Source: SKNW01 sp050485865
GTDB taxonomy: Bacteria; Gemmatimonadota; Gemmatimonadetes; Longimicrobiales; Gaopeijiaceae
Length of the DNA stretch: 18,536 bases
NCBI GenBank assembly: GCA_050485865.1
Contig: JBJHCE010000054.1
Span: 1-18,536, forward strand
Direction: 5' to 3'
Below the pieces are notes generated by a model. The model did not search any database, had not been told where the DNA came from, and saw nothing but the letters and a program-made list of their open reading frames with translations. A program made the position numbers and the translations under genes. Shown here piece after piece: positions 1 through 7,288 of this stretch; position 1 is the stretch's first letter; each line of letters opens with the position of its first letter.

Positions 1-2124
1 CCCATCGGAGAGCTCCGGGCCGGGACCCCGCCCCATCTCGTACGCATCCTCCGGAAGGCGATGCGGAAGGATCCGGCGGAACGTTTCCAGAGTGCCGAGG
101 CGTTCCTGGCGGCACTGGACGGGGCGGGCAGCGTCCCGGCCCCCGTGCCGGAGGCCCCCGTCGCCCCCCTGGCGCCGCCTCCCACCGGACCACCGGCGGC
201 GGCCGCGAGAGGGAAGGGGCTCCGGGACCCCCGGGTCACCGTGTCGGGACTGGGCGCCCTCCTCCTCCTCCTCCTGGTCCTGGCCGCGGTCGCGAACCCC
301 GGGGGGATCCTGGACCCCCTCCTTTCGTCCGAGGAGGGCGCATCCTCGACCGCCTCCGCATCCCCACCTGCGGACACGGACGCGGGGGACGCCTTCCCCG
401 ACCCGGAGACCCCCGAGACCGCGCCCGCCCCGCCACCGCCACCGGATCCGGGGAACGCCGGGTTCGAGGTCATCCAGGGAGGGGCGCAGGTCGGCGTGGC
501 GGGACGACCGCTCCCCGCGCCCGTCGTCCTCCGCCTGGTGGGTCCGGACGGCACCCCGCTCGGAGGAGAGGAGGTCCTCTTCCAGGTGGTTTCGGGAGGG
601 GGCACCGTGGATCCGGAGCGCGGCGTGAGCGCACCGGACGGAACCCTGCTCGCCCGATGGACGCTGGGTCCCGAGGGCGAGCAGCGCCTCCGGGGAGCGG
701 CCTCTACGGAGGCCGCCGGAGACCTCGAGATCCTCCTCGAGGCGGGGATTCGCGTTCCGGTTCCGACGGAGGTGGCGGCTGCGTTCGAGGACCCCCTCGC
801 AGGCGAACCGGGGCGTCCCCTCCCGGAACCGGTGGAGGTCCGCCTCCTGGACGAACGCGGCGAGCCGATTCCCGGGGCACTCGTGCGCTTCGAGGCAGGG
901 GAGGGAAGCGGGACCGCAGCTCCCTCGAGCACGCGCACCGATGCCCAGGGGGTCGCCCGTACCACGTGGACCCTGGGACCGGAGGGAGCGCAGCCTCAGC
1001 GCCTCGTCGCCTCGGCGGTGGACCGTCCCCAGGCGACCCTGACCCTCGAGGCCGGGGTCCGCCCCCTGGCCCTCGCCGTGCGCCCGGGCGTGTTCGCCGG
1101 AGGGACCCACTCCTGCCTCCTTGCCGGGAACGGGGTCACCACCTGCTGGGGAGGAAACGACGACGGTCAGCTCGGAGACGGCTCCGGGGCCCGGCGGCTT
1201 GCCCCGGGAGCGCCCCTGGGGGGCATGTCGTTTGCCCGGATGAGCGCGGGTGTCTCGCACAGCTGCGCCCTCACCGGGACCGGCGCCGCCTTCTGCTGGG
1301 GCCGGAACGACCAGGGCCAGCTCGGCGTCGGGGGGGGAGCACGAAGCGCCCCTACCGCAGTCTCCGGTGCCCCCGGCTTCACGCGGATCGCCGCGGGCCT
1401 TGGACACAGCTGCGGGCTCGCCCGCGACGGCGTCGTGCACTGCTGGGGCGGAAATGGCCGTGGGCAGCTCGGCGACGGGTCCACCGAGCGGCGCGGATCG
1501 CCCACTCCGGTTTCCGGCGATGCCCGGTTCGTCGAGGTCGTGGCGGGGTGGAACCACACCTGCGCCCTCGATGCCGAGGGGCGGGCGTACTGCTGGGGCG
1601 ACGGGTCGGAGGGCCAGCTCGGGAACGGGGGCACCGGGAACGCCGCCACACCGCGTCCGGTGGCGGGGACCGCCCGCTTCCGCGCCCTTGCCGCAGGTGG
1701 AACCCACACCTGCGGGGTCAGCACGGCGGGGCGCGTTCTCTGCTGGGGGGCGAACGGCTTCGGGCAGCTCGGGACCGGAACGTCGGCCCGGGCCACCACC
1801 CCCGCTCCGGTCGCCTCCACGGGGACGTACGCCGGGGTTACCTCCGGGGGCGCCCACAGCTGCGCCCTGGACGGCGCGGGCGCCGCTTCGTGCTGGGGAA
1901 GGAACCTGTACGGCCAGCTCGGCGATGGCACCACCGAAGACCGCAACCGCCCCACCCCCGTGGTGGGGTCGCTCCGGTTCTCCGACATCCATGCGCTGGG
2001 TTCCCATACCTGCGGGCGCACCACCGACGGAAGGACCGCCTGCTGGGGCTTCAACGTGGAAGGCCAGCTCGGGGTCGGGTCCCGGGACAACCGCGCCGAG
2101 CCCACCCCCGTGGGCGGCGGCTGA
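1..2124 (+). CDS. Receptor-like Ser/Thr protein kinase, 3' part: kinase tail, TM segment, two Ig-like domains, seven RCC1 repeats (5' end outside window)
   Basis: The frame is open from base 1. The first ~39 codons read as the end of a PknB-type kinase C-lobe (PPHLVRILRKAMRKDPAERF, then QSAEAFLAAL), so the catalytic core lies upstream of the window and the Met codon at 61 is internal. Numbering from that Met: a Pro/Ala-rich juxtamembrane linker (21-50), one membrane segment (61-79, Leu-rich), a Pro/Asp/Glu-rich spacer, two similar Ig-like domains resembling Big-1 (about 130-230 and 232-340; both contain PLPxPVxxRL and a WTLGPEG strand), then RCC1-type repeats from 345 to the end. Seven repeats of ~50 residues are countable, each with H[ST]C...CWG...GQLG, so a complete seven-bladed propeller is expected. 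By family logic the kinase is cytoplasmic and the propeller extracytoplasmic, acting as a sensor or adhesion module. The ligand is unknown. Kinase identity rests on a short tail but the motif is characteristic. Confidence 0.88.
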   Translation, partial: PIGELRAGTPPHLVRILRKAMRKDPAERFQSAEAFLAALDGAGSVPAPVPEAPVAPLAPPPTGPPAAAARGKGLRDPRVTVSGLGALLLLLLVLAAVANPGGILDPLLSSEEGASSTASASPPADTDAGDAFPDPETPETAPAPPPPPDPGNAGFEVIQGGAQVGVAGRPLPAPVVLRLVGPDGTPLGGEEVLFQVVSGGGTVDPERGVSAPDGTLLARWTLGPEGEQRLRGAASTEAAGDLEILLEAGIRVPVPTEVAAAFEDPLAGEPGRPLPEPVEVRLLDERGEPIPGALVRFEAGEGSGTAAPSSTRTDAQGVARTTWTLGPEGAQPQRLVASAVDRPQATLTLEAGVRPLALAVRPGVFAGGTHSCLLAGNGVTTCWGGNDDGQLGDGSGARRLAPGAPLGGMSFARMSAGVSHSCALTGTGAAFCWGRNDQGQLGVGGGARSAPTAVSGAPGFTRIAAGLGHSCGLARDGVVHCWGGNGRGQLGDGSTERRGSPTPVSGDARFVEVVAGWNHTCALDAEGRAYCWGDGSEGQLGNGGTGNAATPRPVAGTARFRALAAGGTHTCGVSTAGRVLCWGANGFGQLGTGTSARATTPAPVASTGTYAGVTSGGAHSCALDGAGAASCWGRNLYGQLGDGTTEDRNRPTPVVGSLRFSDIHALGSHTCGRTTDGRTACWGFNVEGQLGVGSRDNRAEPTPVGGG
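1093..2121 (+). repeat. Seven tandem RCC1-type coding repeats (~147-150 bp each)
   Basis: Seven consecutive units of about 50 codons each contain the pattern G-x-H-[ST]-C ... C-W-G-x-[ND] ... G-Q-L-G-x-G followed by a Pro-rich turn. Each unit holds two Cys, 10 to 14 residues apart, that could form one disulfide per blade outside the cytoplasm. The third repeat, for example, begins with GHSCGL and contains HCWGGN and GQLGDG. The repeats are diverged at the DNA level, so this is an established protein-repeat domain and not a recent DNA expansion. Confidence 0.9.
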
Positions 2125-2517
2125 GCCACGCATTCCCGGGTTGCCGCTGGCGCGGCGCAACCTCAGCTTCACGTCCATGAGACGACGAAGCGCGGGCGGG
2201 GAAACGGGGAGGTCGAAGGGAGCCTGCGCCCAGGCCGTCAGGGGCGCGCCGCTCCTTTCCGTCCTGGGGGCCCTGGTCGCCTGCGAAACCGCCGACGCTC
2301 CCCGGGCCGGCGGGCCCGACGGCGCCCTTGACAATGTCAAGGTGCTTTCCGACGCCTCCATGGAGCTCCTCGGGAGCTCCGACCAGCTCACGACGATCCG
2401 CGACCTGGAATTCGGAGCGGACGGTTCGGTCCGGGTCCTGAACTCCGGGGGGCCCTTCTTCGTGGCCTTCGTCCCGGCCACGGCGGCGCTCGACACCGTG
2501 CTGGACGCCCGCGGCGT

Positions 2518-2532
2518 CCTCGCCTCGCCTCG
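2518..2532 (+). repeat. Pentanucleotide tandem repeat (CCTCG)x3 at a frameshift
   Basis: Three exact copies of CCTCG are followed by CC. They lie precisely where the lipoprotein reading frame breaks. Two copies would keep the frame and three shift it, so replication slippage explains the lesion. Confidence 0.85.
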
Positions 2533-2928
2533 CCGGAGGGGCACTACCCGGTCGGGGCGATCCTCGCACCCCAGCCGCTCTGGGCTCCCTGTCCCGAAGG
2601 GGACCTCGCCTGGTATGACCCGGTGGAGAACCGCGTCGGGCGGGCGGATCCGGCATCGGCTTCCGCTCCGGGCAGCGGGGGGAGGACGACCGAGCCGGTG
2701 GCCCTCCCGACCCCGCGCAGGGTCCCCATGACGGCCGACGCCCTCTTCGCCTATTATCGCCCGCAGGCGGTCGCGCAGTACTCCGGCGGCCCCGTGCCGC
2801 CCGAGGAGGAGCTCCGCAGGGAGTTCGACGTGGAGTTCGCCACGTACCGGGACCGGAGAAGCCCTCTGGGGTGCCTGGTACGACGCGCTCGAGGTCCCCT
2901 ACCTGGCGCGCATTCCCCTTTCCGAACT

Positions 2929-2933
2929 GGAGG
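2929..2933 (+). promoter_or_regulatory. Ribosome binding site for the 2938 lipoprotein gene
   Basis: GGAGG stands four bases before ATG 2938. It lies inside the last codons of the frameshifted upstream gene and supports ATG 2938 over earlier in-frame starts. Confidence 0.6.
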
Positions 2934-2937
2934 CGTC

Positions 2938-3924
2938 ATGAATGGAGGAAGCAGGTGGAGCGCGCGGGGGATCCGGGGGCTTGCGGCCGGCCTCGCGGGC
3001 GCGCTGGTGTTCGCGGGATGCGGCGGGGCGGGAGACGCCGCCTCGGGCTCGGTCGAGGGCGAGGGCGAGGGACCCCTGGCTGCACCACCGCGGCTCCAGG
3101 TGGGCGACTGGTGGCAGGTCGAGGTCGATCCGACCCTGGTCGGCGTGACCTTCCCGGCCACCCTGGTGGTGACCCACGTGGAGGACGGGAGCGCGAGGAT
3201 CGGGATGACCCCGGAGACCTTCCGCGACGACTTCCTGGTGATCCATGTTCCTGTGCTGGGCGATGTTGACCTCGCTACCTTCGCGTGGCGCGTGATGTGG
3301 AGCGACTTCGAGGCGCTGCGCTTCCCCCTCGAGGCGGGGCGGCGCTGGAGCGCCGACTTCCACGGAAACGAGGTGGAGGCCGAGGTGACGCGGGTGGAGG
3401 GGCCCCGGGCGTGGGTGACCCTCGAGGGGCCCCGGGACCGGATCGAGCTCGTCTACGATGCGGAGGCGCGGATGATCACCGAGTTCCGGGAAGAGGCGCT
3501 GGAGCTTGGCTTCAGGGTCACCGGGCACGGGTCGGACTTCGAGGGAGAGGTGCTCTCCCTTGGCGGAATCGAGCTCGGCATGATGGAGGGCGGACCCGCG
3601 GAGGCGCCCGGGCGCTCGGAAGCGCAGGTGGAGGTGACCTCGCCGGGGAACCACGGATCGCTCTCGCTCGTGGTCTGGAACCGCGGGGTGGAGGACCAGG
3701 CGGGGCGCTACCGGATCCGGGCCACCGCCCCCGATGGAACGGTGTTCGAGCACACCTTCGAGGCAGTGCCCGGGGACCCCTCGGTACTGGTCCGCTCCTT
3801 CGGGCACGACGCGGTGCAGGGAGGCTGGCACCTGGAATTCGAGCGGGAGGGGCCGGCGCAGCTCCTGGTGGAGCTCTTTACCTACGAGCGCGAACCGGTG
3901 CGGCTTCCCCTCAGCGCCCGGTGA
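2938..3924 (+). CDS. Predicted lipoprotein of unknown function
   Basis: The product has 328 aa. Its N-terminus has Arg residues, a hydrophobic segment and a lipobox (LVFAGC, Cys at about residue 29), then a Gly/Glu-rich linker typical of exported lipoproteins. The rest is predicted beta-rich: alternating hydrophobic strands such as GDWWQVEVDP, TLVVTHVEDG and RIELVYDAEARMITEFRE, with a second region from about residue 220 (RYRIRATAPDGTVFEH) that could be an Ig-like fold. I recognise no family and see no catalytic motif. The start is set by GGAGG four bases upstream and by the ATGA overlap with the broken upstream gene. Its last 14 bases overlap the convergent hydrolase gene. Codon use matches its neighbours. 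Confidence 0.78.
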   Translation: MNGGSRWSARGIRGLAAGLAGALVFAGCGGAGDAASGSVEGEGEGPLAAPPRLQVGDWWQVEVDPTLVGVTFPATLVVTHVEDGSARIGMTPETFRDDFLVIHVPVLGDVDLATFAWRVMWSDFEALRFPLEAGRRWSADFHGNEVEAEVTRVEGPRAWVTLEGPRDRIELVYDAEARMITEFREEALELGFRVTGHGSDFEGEVLSLGGIELGMMEGGPAEAPGRSEAQVEVTSPGNHGSLSLVVWNRGVEDQAGRYRIRATAPDGTVFEHTFEAVPGDPSVLVRSFGHDAVQGGWHLEFEREGPAQLLVELFTYEREPVRLPLSAR

Positions 3925-5104
3925 GTTCGCCCAGGAGGCGCGTTGCGACCCCCCCGAGGTTCGTCGCACCCCCGCCGTAATTCCGAAGGAGAATCACCGA
4001 CACCCCGGCGTCGGGGTCGAAGGCCATGTGCGCGGTGTATCCAGCCACCGACCCACCATGGGATGCGATGCGGCGGCCCTCTTCATCCACCTGGACCGAG
4101 AAGCCCACCCCGTACCCGCGGGTCGGGGCGTCCGGGCCCTGCGGGGTGAGCATCTCGAGGCGGGCGGGGTCGGAAAGGACCCGGAGCCCCGGCGTCCCGC
4201 TCGCGGCGGCGGCGAAGCGGGCGAGGTCCGCCACGGTGGCGTAGACGCCCCCGTTCGGGACCTTGTACCCGCGCCCGGCGTGCTCCCGGGCCGGGGCGCT
4301 CCCGTCGATGGCTCCACCCTGGGTGCGGACGTACCCGGTGGCGAGGCGCGGGGCGAGCCCGTCGTCCACGACGAAGGTGGAACCCGTCATCCCCAGGGGC
4401 CGGAAGATCTCCTCCTCCACGAGCTCCATGAAGGGGCGGCCGGCGGCCCGGGACAGGGCGAGGCCCAGGATCCCGTAGCCGATGTTCGAGTAGAGGGTGC
4501 CCGAGCCCGGAGGCTGGGCAAAGCTCGTGGTCGGGATCGACCGGAGGACCTGCTCCTCCCACCCCTCGATGGGTCCCGAGGCCGCACCCTGGAGGCGAGG
4601 CTCCCGGATGAGGCCCGCCTGGTGGCTCGAAAGGAGTCGGAAGGTGACCCCGGCCACATGCCCGTCCGGATCTTCGAGGCCGGCAAGCTCCGGGAGGTAG
4701 CGCACCACCGGGTCGTCGAGCCCCACCACCCCCTGGTCCACGAGGCGCATGAGGAGAAACGCCGTCACGGGCTTGGAAATCGAACCGGTGCGGGAGATCG
4801 ACGCCGTTCCCATGGGGATGCGTCCCTCCCGGTCGGCCCACCCGAAGGCGCCCGCCCAGACCAGGTCGCCGTCCACCGCGACCCCGGCCACGATCCCGCC
4901 CACGTCGTCTTCCGCCACGTCGGCGGCGAGGACCTGGGAGAAGCGGGAGAGGATCTGCTCCCAGGCTGGGGCGCCCAGGACCGGTGGCGCGGCGCCCGGA
5001 ATCCCGGATGCCGTGGCCTGGGCGACCACCGGAGCCGGATGGGCGGCAAGGACGAGGACCGCTGTGAGGGCGGCGAGGGAAGCGAATCGTGCAGGGCTGG
5101 CCAT
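3911..5104 (-). CDS. Exported beta-lactamase-fold serine hydrolase (class C / D-Ala-D-Ala carboxypeptidase-like, family S12)
   Basis: The product has 397 aa from ATG 5104. The signal peptide occupies about residues 1-29 (hydrophobic stretch ending PVVAQA), so the enzyme is predicted periplasmic. The three family motifs are in order and correctly spaced: S-x-x-K at 108-111 (SISK, nucleophile Ser108), Y-x-N at 205-207 (YSN), and HGG at 349-351 replacing the KTG triad, as is common in esterase or peptidase members of PF00144. It could act on peptidoglycan peptides, D-amino-acid peptides or esters; sequence alone does not decide, and beta-lactam resistance should not be assumed. The open frame continues 45 codons upstream, but that extension is not signal-like, so the inner Met is preferred. 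There is no clear Shine-Dalgarno site. Confidence 0.88.
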   Translation of the reverse strand: MASPARFASLAALTAVLVLAAHPAPVVAQATASGIPGAAPPVLGAPAWEQILSRFSQVLAADVAEDDVGGIVAGVAVDGDLVWAGAFGWADREGRIPMGTASISRTGSISKPVTAFLLMRLVDQGVVGLDDPVVRYLPELAGLEDPDGHVAGVTFRLLSSHQAGLIREPRLQGAASGPIEGWEEQVLRSIPTTSFAQPPGSGTLYSNIGYGILGLALSRAAGRPFMELVEEEIFRPLGMTGSTFVVDDGLAPRLATGYVRTQGGAIDGSAPAREHAGRGYKVPNGGVYATVADLARFAAAASGTPGLRVLSDPARLEMLTPQGPDAPTRGYGVGFSVQVDEEGRRIASHGGSVAGYTAHMAFDPDAGVSVILLRNYGGGATNLGGVATRLLGELTGR

Positions 5105-5219
5105 GGCAGGGATCACTCGGGGTGGGGAGGGGAGGCGTCCTTCACCATGGCATGCCGGGTGCCGATCCGAAAGGCGAGGATCCGTGATCCTGAGCGTGGA
5201 CGGCGCGTCCCCCGGAACG

Positions 5220-5227
5220 TACCTTCG
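5220..5227 (+). promoter_or_regulatory. Candidate -7 promoter element (TACCTTCG)
   Basis: TACCTTCG lies 35 nt before ATG 5263, in the divergent gap between the serine hydrolase and the membrane protein. It matches TAnnTTnG, the Bacteroidota -7 box pattern, with one deviation. No convincing TTG is seen about 20 nt upstream, so support is weak on its own. The same octamer occurs before the gene at 6284. Confidence 0.3.
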
Positions 5228-5262
5228 CCCGAACGCCACCCTGGCCCCGGACTCCGTCGATC

Positions 5263-6231
5263 ATGGCACCCTTCCTCGCCCGTCGAGCGGCCGCCGCCCT
5301 CTTCGTGCTCCTGGTTGCGCCCCTCCCGGGGGATGCGCACGAAAACCGGCGAGTGCACGAGGGCCGGATCCTGCTGGCGGCCGGGGAGCGGATCGCCTTC
5401 CCCGCGGACCTCCATTACCACCGGCTCGTCGGAACGGTGCGCGTGGTGCCGGGTTCCGGAGCGGCGGGCGACACGGGGGTCCTGCTCCGTGTCGTCCGCG
5501 CGGGAAGCGCCGACACCCTGACCCTCGCGGGGCCCGCCCATGACCTGAGGGTCAGTCGGCTCGTGCCCTGCTGTCTCGGGGTCGACTGGTCCCCGCACCT
5601 GGTCATCGTGGAGAACCCGGGGGGAGGGGCCGTCGAGGTCCGGCTTCGGCTCGTCCTCCTCCACGACGGGTTCGCCGTGATCGGGGCGAATTCCGAGCCG
5701 GGCGCCGCGATCTCGGCCCTCGGATGGTTCGGGGGGTTCGCGGCACTCTTCGGGTTCCTCCTCCTGCGCGGACCGGTCGCCTCCGGGAGCCGGGGTGGGG
5801 CGCTCGCGTGGTACCTTCGGAGCCAGGGCGCACTCTGGCTCGCCGCCTCGGCCCTCGCCGGGTGGGGAATGCTCCGCTACGGCGGCGGACCGGCGGGCGG
5901 AATCATCGCGGTGGGCGCGGATCTCCCCTGGATCCCCAATGCGATCCTCACCACGCAGGACCTGATCTTCCTCCTCCTGATGCTCCTCTGGCTACTCTCG
6001 GTGGCCCTCTGGACCGGCGCCGCCAGGCGGGGGCGCTCACGCGAAGCCCCGGAGCGCCTGCGCGTGGGGCTCGCGGGGGTGGTGCTCGGTGCCGGCTCCT
6101 TCCTCGCCGCCACGGTCTGGGCGGCGGAATACGGCCTGATCCTGGTCCCCGCCCTGGTGGGGGCCGCGGCCGCCGCCGTTCCGCTCGCCGGCGGGATCCG
6201 GTTGCTCCGACCCCACGGGGCCCGGGGCTGA
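5263..6231 (+). CDS. Signal-peptide membrane protein of unknown function
   Basis: The product has 322 aa. A signal peptide (about 1-25, ending GDAHE) is followed by a beta-rich, probably extracytoplasmic domain (about 26-155). The C-terminal half holds about five hydrophobic segments: near 158-178 (ISALGWFGGFAALFGFLLL), 193-213, 238-260 (LIFLLLMLLWLLSVALW), 274-294 and 296-315. The extracytoplasmic part contains a Cys-Cys pair (VPCCLGVDW) and His-rich DLHYHR. I recognise no family. It is expressed away from the hydrolase at 3911-5104 and followed 52 nt later by the secreted alpha/beta hydrolase. No Shine-Dalgarno site is seen before ATG 5263, and the start choice rests on the signal peptide. 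Confidence 0.75.
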   Translation: MAPFLARRAAAALFVLLVAPLPGDAHENRRVHEGRILLAAGERIAFPADLHYHRLVGTVRVVPGSGAAGDTGVLLRVVRAGSADTLTLAGPAHDLRVSRLVPCCLGVDWSPHLVIVENPGGGAVEVRLRLVLLHDGFAVIGANSEPGAAISALGWFGGFAALFGFLLLRGPVASGSRGGALAWYLRSQGALWLAASALAGWGMLRYGGGPAGGIIAVGADLPWIPNAILTTQDLIFLLLMLLWLLSVALWTGAARRGRSREAPERLRVGLAGVVLGAGSFLAATVWAAEYGLILVPALVGAAAAAVPLAGGIRLLRPHGARG

Positions 6232-6248
6232 AGTTCCCGAGGCCCACG

Positions 6249-6279
6249 TTGTGCGCCCACGTGCCCCCTCCTACCTTCG
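6249..6279 (+). promoter_or_regulatory. Candidate promoter: TTG-N20-TACCTTCG
   Basis: TTG at 6249-6251 and TACCTTCG at 6272-6279 are separated by 20 nt, close to the -33/-7 arrangement of Bacteroidota promoters. The second box ends four bases before ATG 6284, so the transcript would be leaderless or nearly so, which fits the absence of a Shine-Dalgarno site. This is inferred from motif similarity only. Confidence 0.4.
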
Positions 6280-6283
6280 CCCC

Positions 6284-7288
6284 ATGACCCACAGACACGC
6301 GCTTCAGACCCTTCTCGTCCTCCTCGCGGCCACGACGGCGCCCCTCCTCCTTCCGGGTGCGGCCCGTGGGCAGGACGCGCCCCCCCCCCCCCCCCCGGCC
6401 GACTGGGGGCCCGTCTCCATTGACATGGAAGACGTGCCCTACCCGCACCCCGTGTCGTACATGGCGTTCGAGCGCTTCGGGACCCCGGTCCGGATGGCGT
6501 ACACGGACGTGGCCCCCACCGCCCCCGCGAACGGGCGCACGGTGGTCCTCCTCCACGGGGCAAGTTACTACGGGCTCTACTGGGCCGACGCCATCGAGGC
6601 CCTCGCCGCCGCAGGCTACCGGGTCGTGGTGCCGGACCAGCTCGGCTGGGGCCGGTCCACGAAGGCCGTGATCCCCTACTCCCTCCACCTCCACGCGGCG
6701 AACACCCGGCTCCTCCTGGAGCGGCTCGGGGTCGAGGAGGCAGCCATCGTGGGGCATTCCATGGGGGGGATGCTCGCCACCCGGTTCGCCCTCATGTACC
6801 CCGACGTCACGACCCACATGGTCATGGTGAACCCCATCGGGCTGCGTGACACCCGCCCCGGGCGCGGATGGCAGGACCCCCGCCCCGAGACCGTGTCCGA
6901 CCTGGAGGCAGCGTACCGGTCGCGCCTCGGGCTCGAGCAGCGCCGGGTCGTGGAGTGGCGCCCCGAGTTCCTCGAGCACGTGCGCATCCACTACGGGTGG
7001 CTCCTCACCGACGACTGGGGTCACCTGTCCTACGTCCGCGCCCTCAATACCGCCGCCCGGAACGCCGACACCGTGGTCCACGACTGGCAGTTCGTCGAGG
7101 CACCCTCGGCCCTCATCGCCGGCGAGGAGGACGGCCCGGGCTACCCCCAGGCGGCTCGCGACGCGGTGGACGCCCTTCCGAACGGTTCCCTCGTCCTCTT
7201 CCCGAACGTCGGGCACAACCCCCACCTGGAGGTCCCGGAGCGGTTCCACGAGGCCCTTCTCAGCTTCCTCGACGCCGGCGCCCGGTGA
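6284..7288 (+). CDS. Secreted alpha/beta-fold hydrolase
   Basis: The product has 334 aa. The signal peptide (1-29, ending GAARG/Q) is followed at once by six prolines encoded by a C17 tract. The hydrolase core has the HG oxyanion motif at 91-92 (LLHGAS), the strand VVVPDQLGWGRST (114-126), nucleophile elbow GHSMGG (Ser159), a likely acid at Asp283 (AGEEDGPGYP) and catalytic His311 (VGHNPHLEVPERF). These are typical of monomeric alpha/beta hydrolases related to haloalkane dehalogenases, epoxide hydrolases and carboxylesterases; the substrate cannot be read from sequence. ATG 6284 is preferred to an in-frame start 33 nt upstream because it begins the signal peptide. The stop overlaps the next start (TGATG), so the two genes form an operon. 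Confidence 0.88.
   Translation: MTHRHALQTLLVLLAATTAPLLLPGAARGQDAPPPPPPADWGPVSIDMEDVPYPHPVSYMAFERFGTPVRMAYTDVAPTAPANGRTVVLLHGASYYGLYWADAIEALAAAGYRVVVPDQLGWGRSTKAVIPYSLHLHAANTRLLLERLGVEEAAIVGHSMGGMLATRFALMYPDVTTHMVMVNPIGLRDTRPGRGWQDPRPETVSDLEAAYRSRLGLEQRRVVEWRPEFLEHVRIHYGWLLTDDWGHLSYVRALNTAARNADTVVHDWQFVEAPSALIAGEEDGPGYPQAARDAVDALPNGSLVLFPNVGHNPHLEVPERFHEALLSFLDAGAR
6380..6396 (+). repeat. Homopolymeric C17 tract inside the alpha/beta hydrolase gene
   Basis: Seventeen consecutive C bases encode prolines just downstream of the signal peptide cleavage region. Change by one or two bases would shift the frame near codon 33-38 and abolish the enzyme. It is a candidate slippage (phase-variation) site and also a likely place for sequencing error. 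Confidence 0.85.

Larger units (their letters stand above)
2177..2941 (+). pseudogene. Frameshifted lipoprotein gene, propeller-like (two frame changes)
   Basis: From ATG 2177 the protein starts with a basic n-region, a hydrophobic stretch and a lipobox (LGALVAC), then propeller-like sequence (RDLEFGADGSVRVLNSGG). Coding quality leaves this frame at about 2520, continues in the +2 frame through CPEGDLAWYDP and FDVEFATYRD, and returns to the first frame near 2855 as EALWGAWYDALEVPYL, ending at TGA 2939-2941. The first break lies on three CCTCG units (2518-2532); removing one unit joins the frames and gives GVLASPEGHYPVG. The second needs loss of one base near 2851-2860. The restored product would be about 252 aa, about half the length of the propeller lipoprotein at 15655-17037. 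The family is not certain. It may be a true pseudogene or carry sequencing indels. Its stop overlaps the next start as ATGA, which suggests former translational coupling. Confidence 0.68.

Noticed and set aside
1093..2121. CRISPR-like or minisatellite array
   Set aside because: The periodicity is about 150 bp, the units are diverged and all in frame; they are RCC1 protein repeats.
1250..2176. Open frame in the second + frame through the RCC1 region
   Set aside because: It is a shadow of the RCC1 repeats (Ser/Pro/Ala-rich, no fold). Only the part from ATG 2177 shows a lipoprotein signal and is kept.
2899..3969. Long antisense open frame opposite the unknown lipoprotein gene
   Set aside because: It has no signal, motif or domain, is rich in Arg/Pro/His, and mirrors the GC-biased codons of the + strand gene. 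Similar antisense frames at 5948-7249, 11894-13288 and 13328-14989 are rejected for the same reason.
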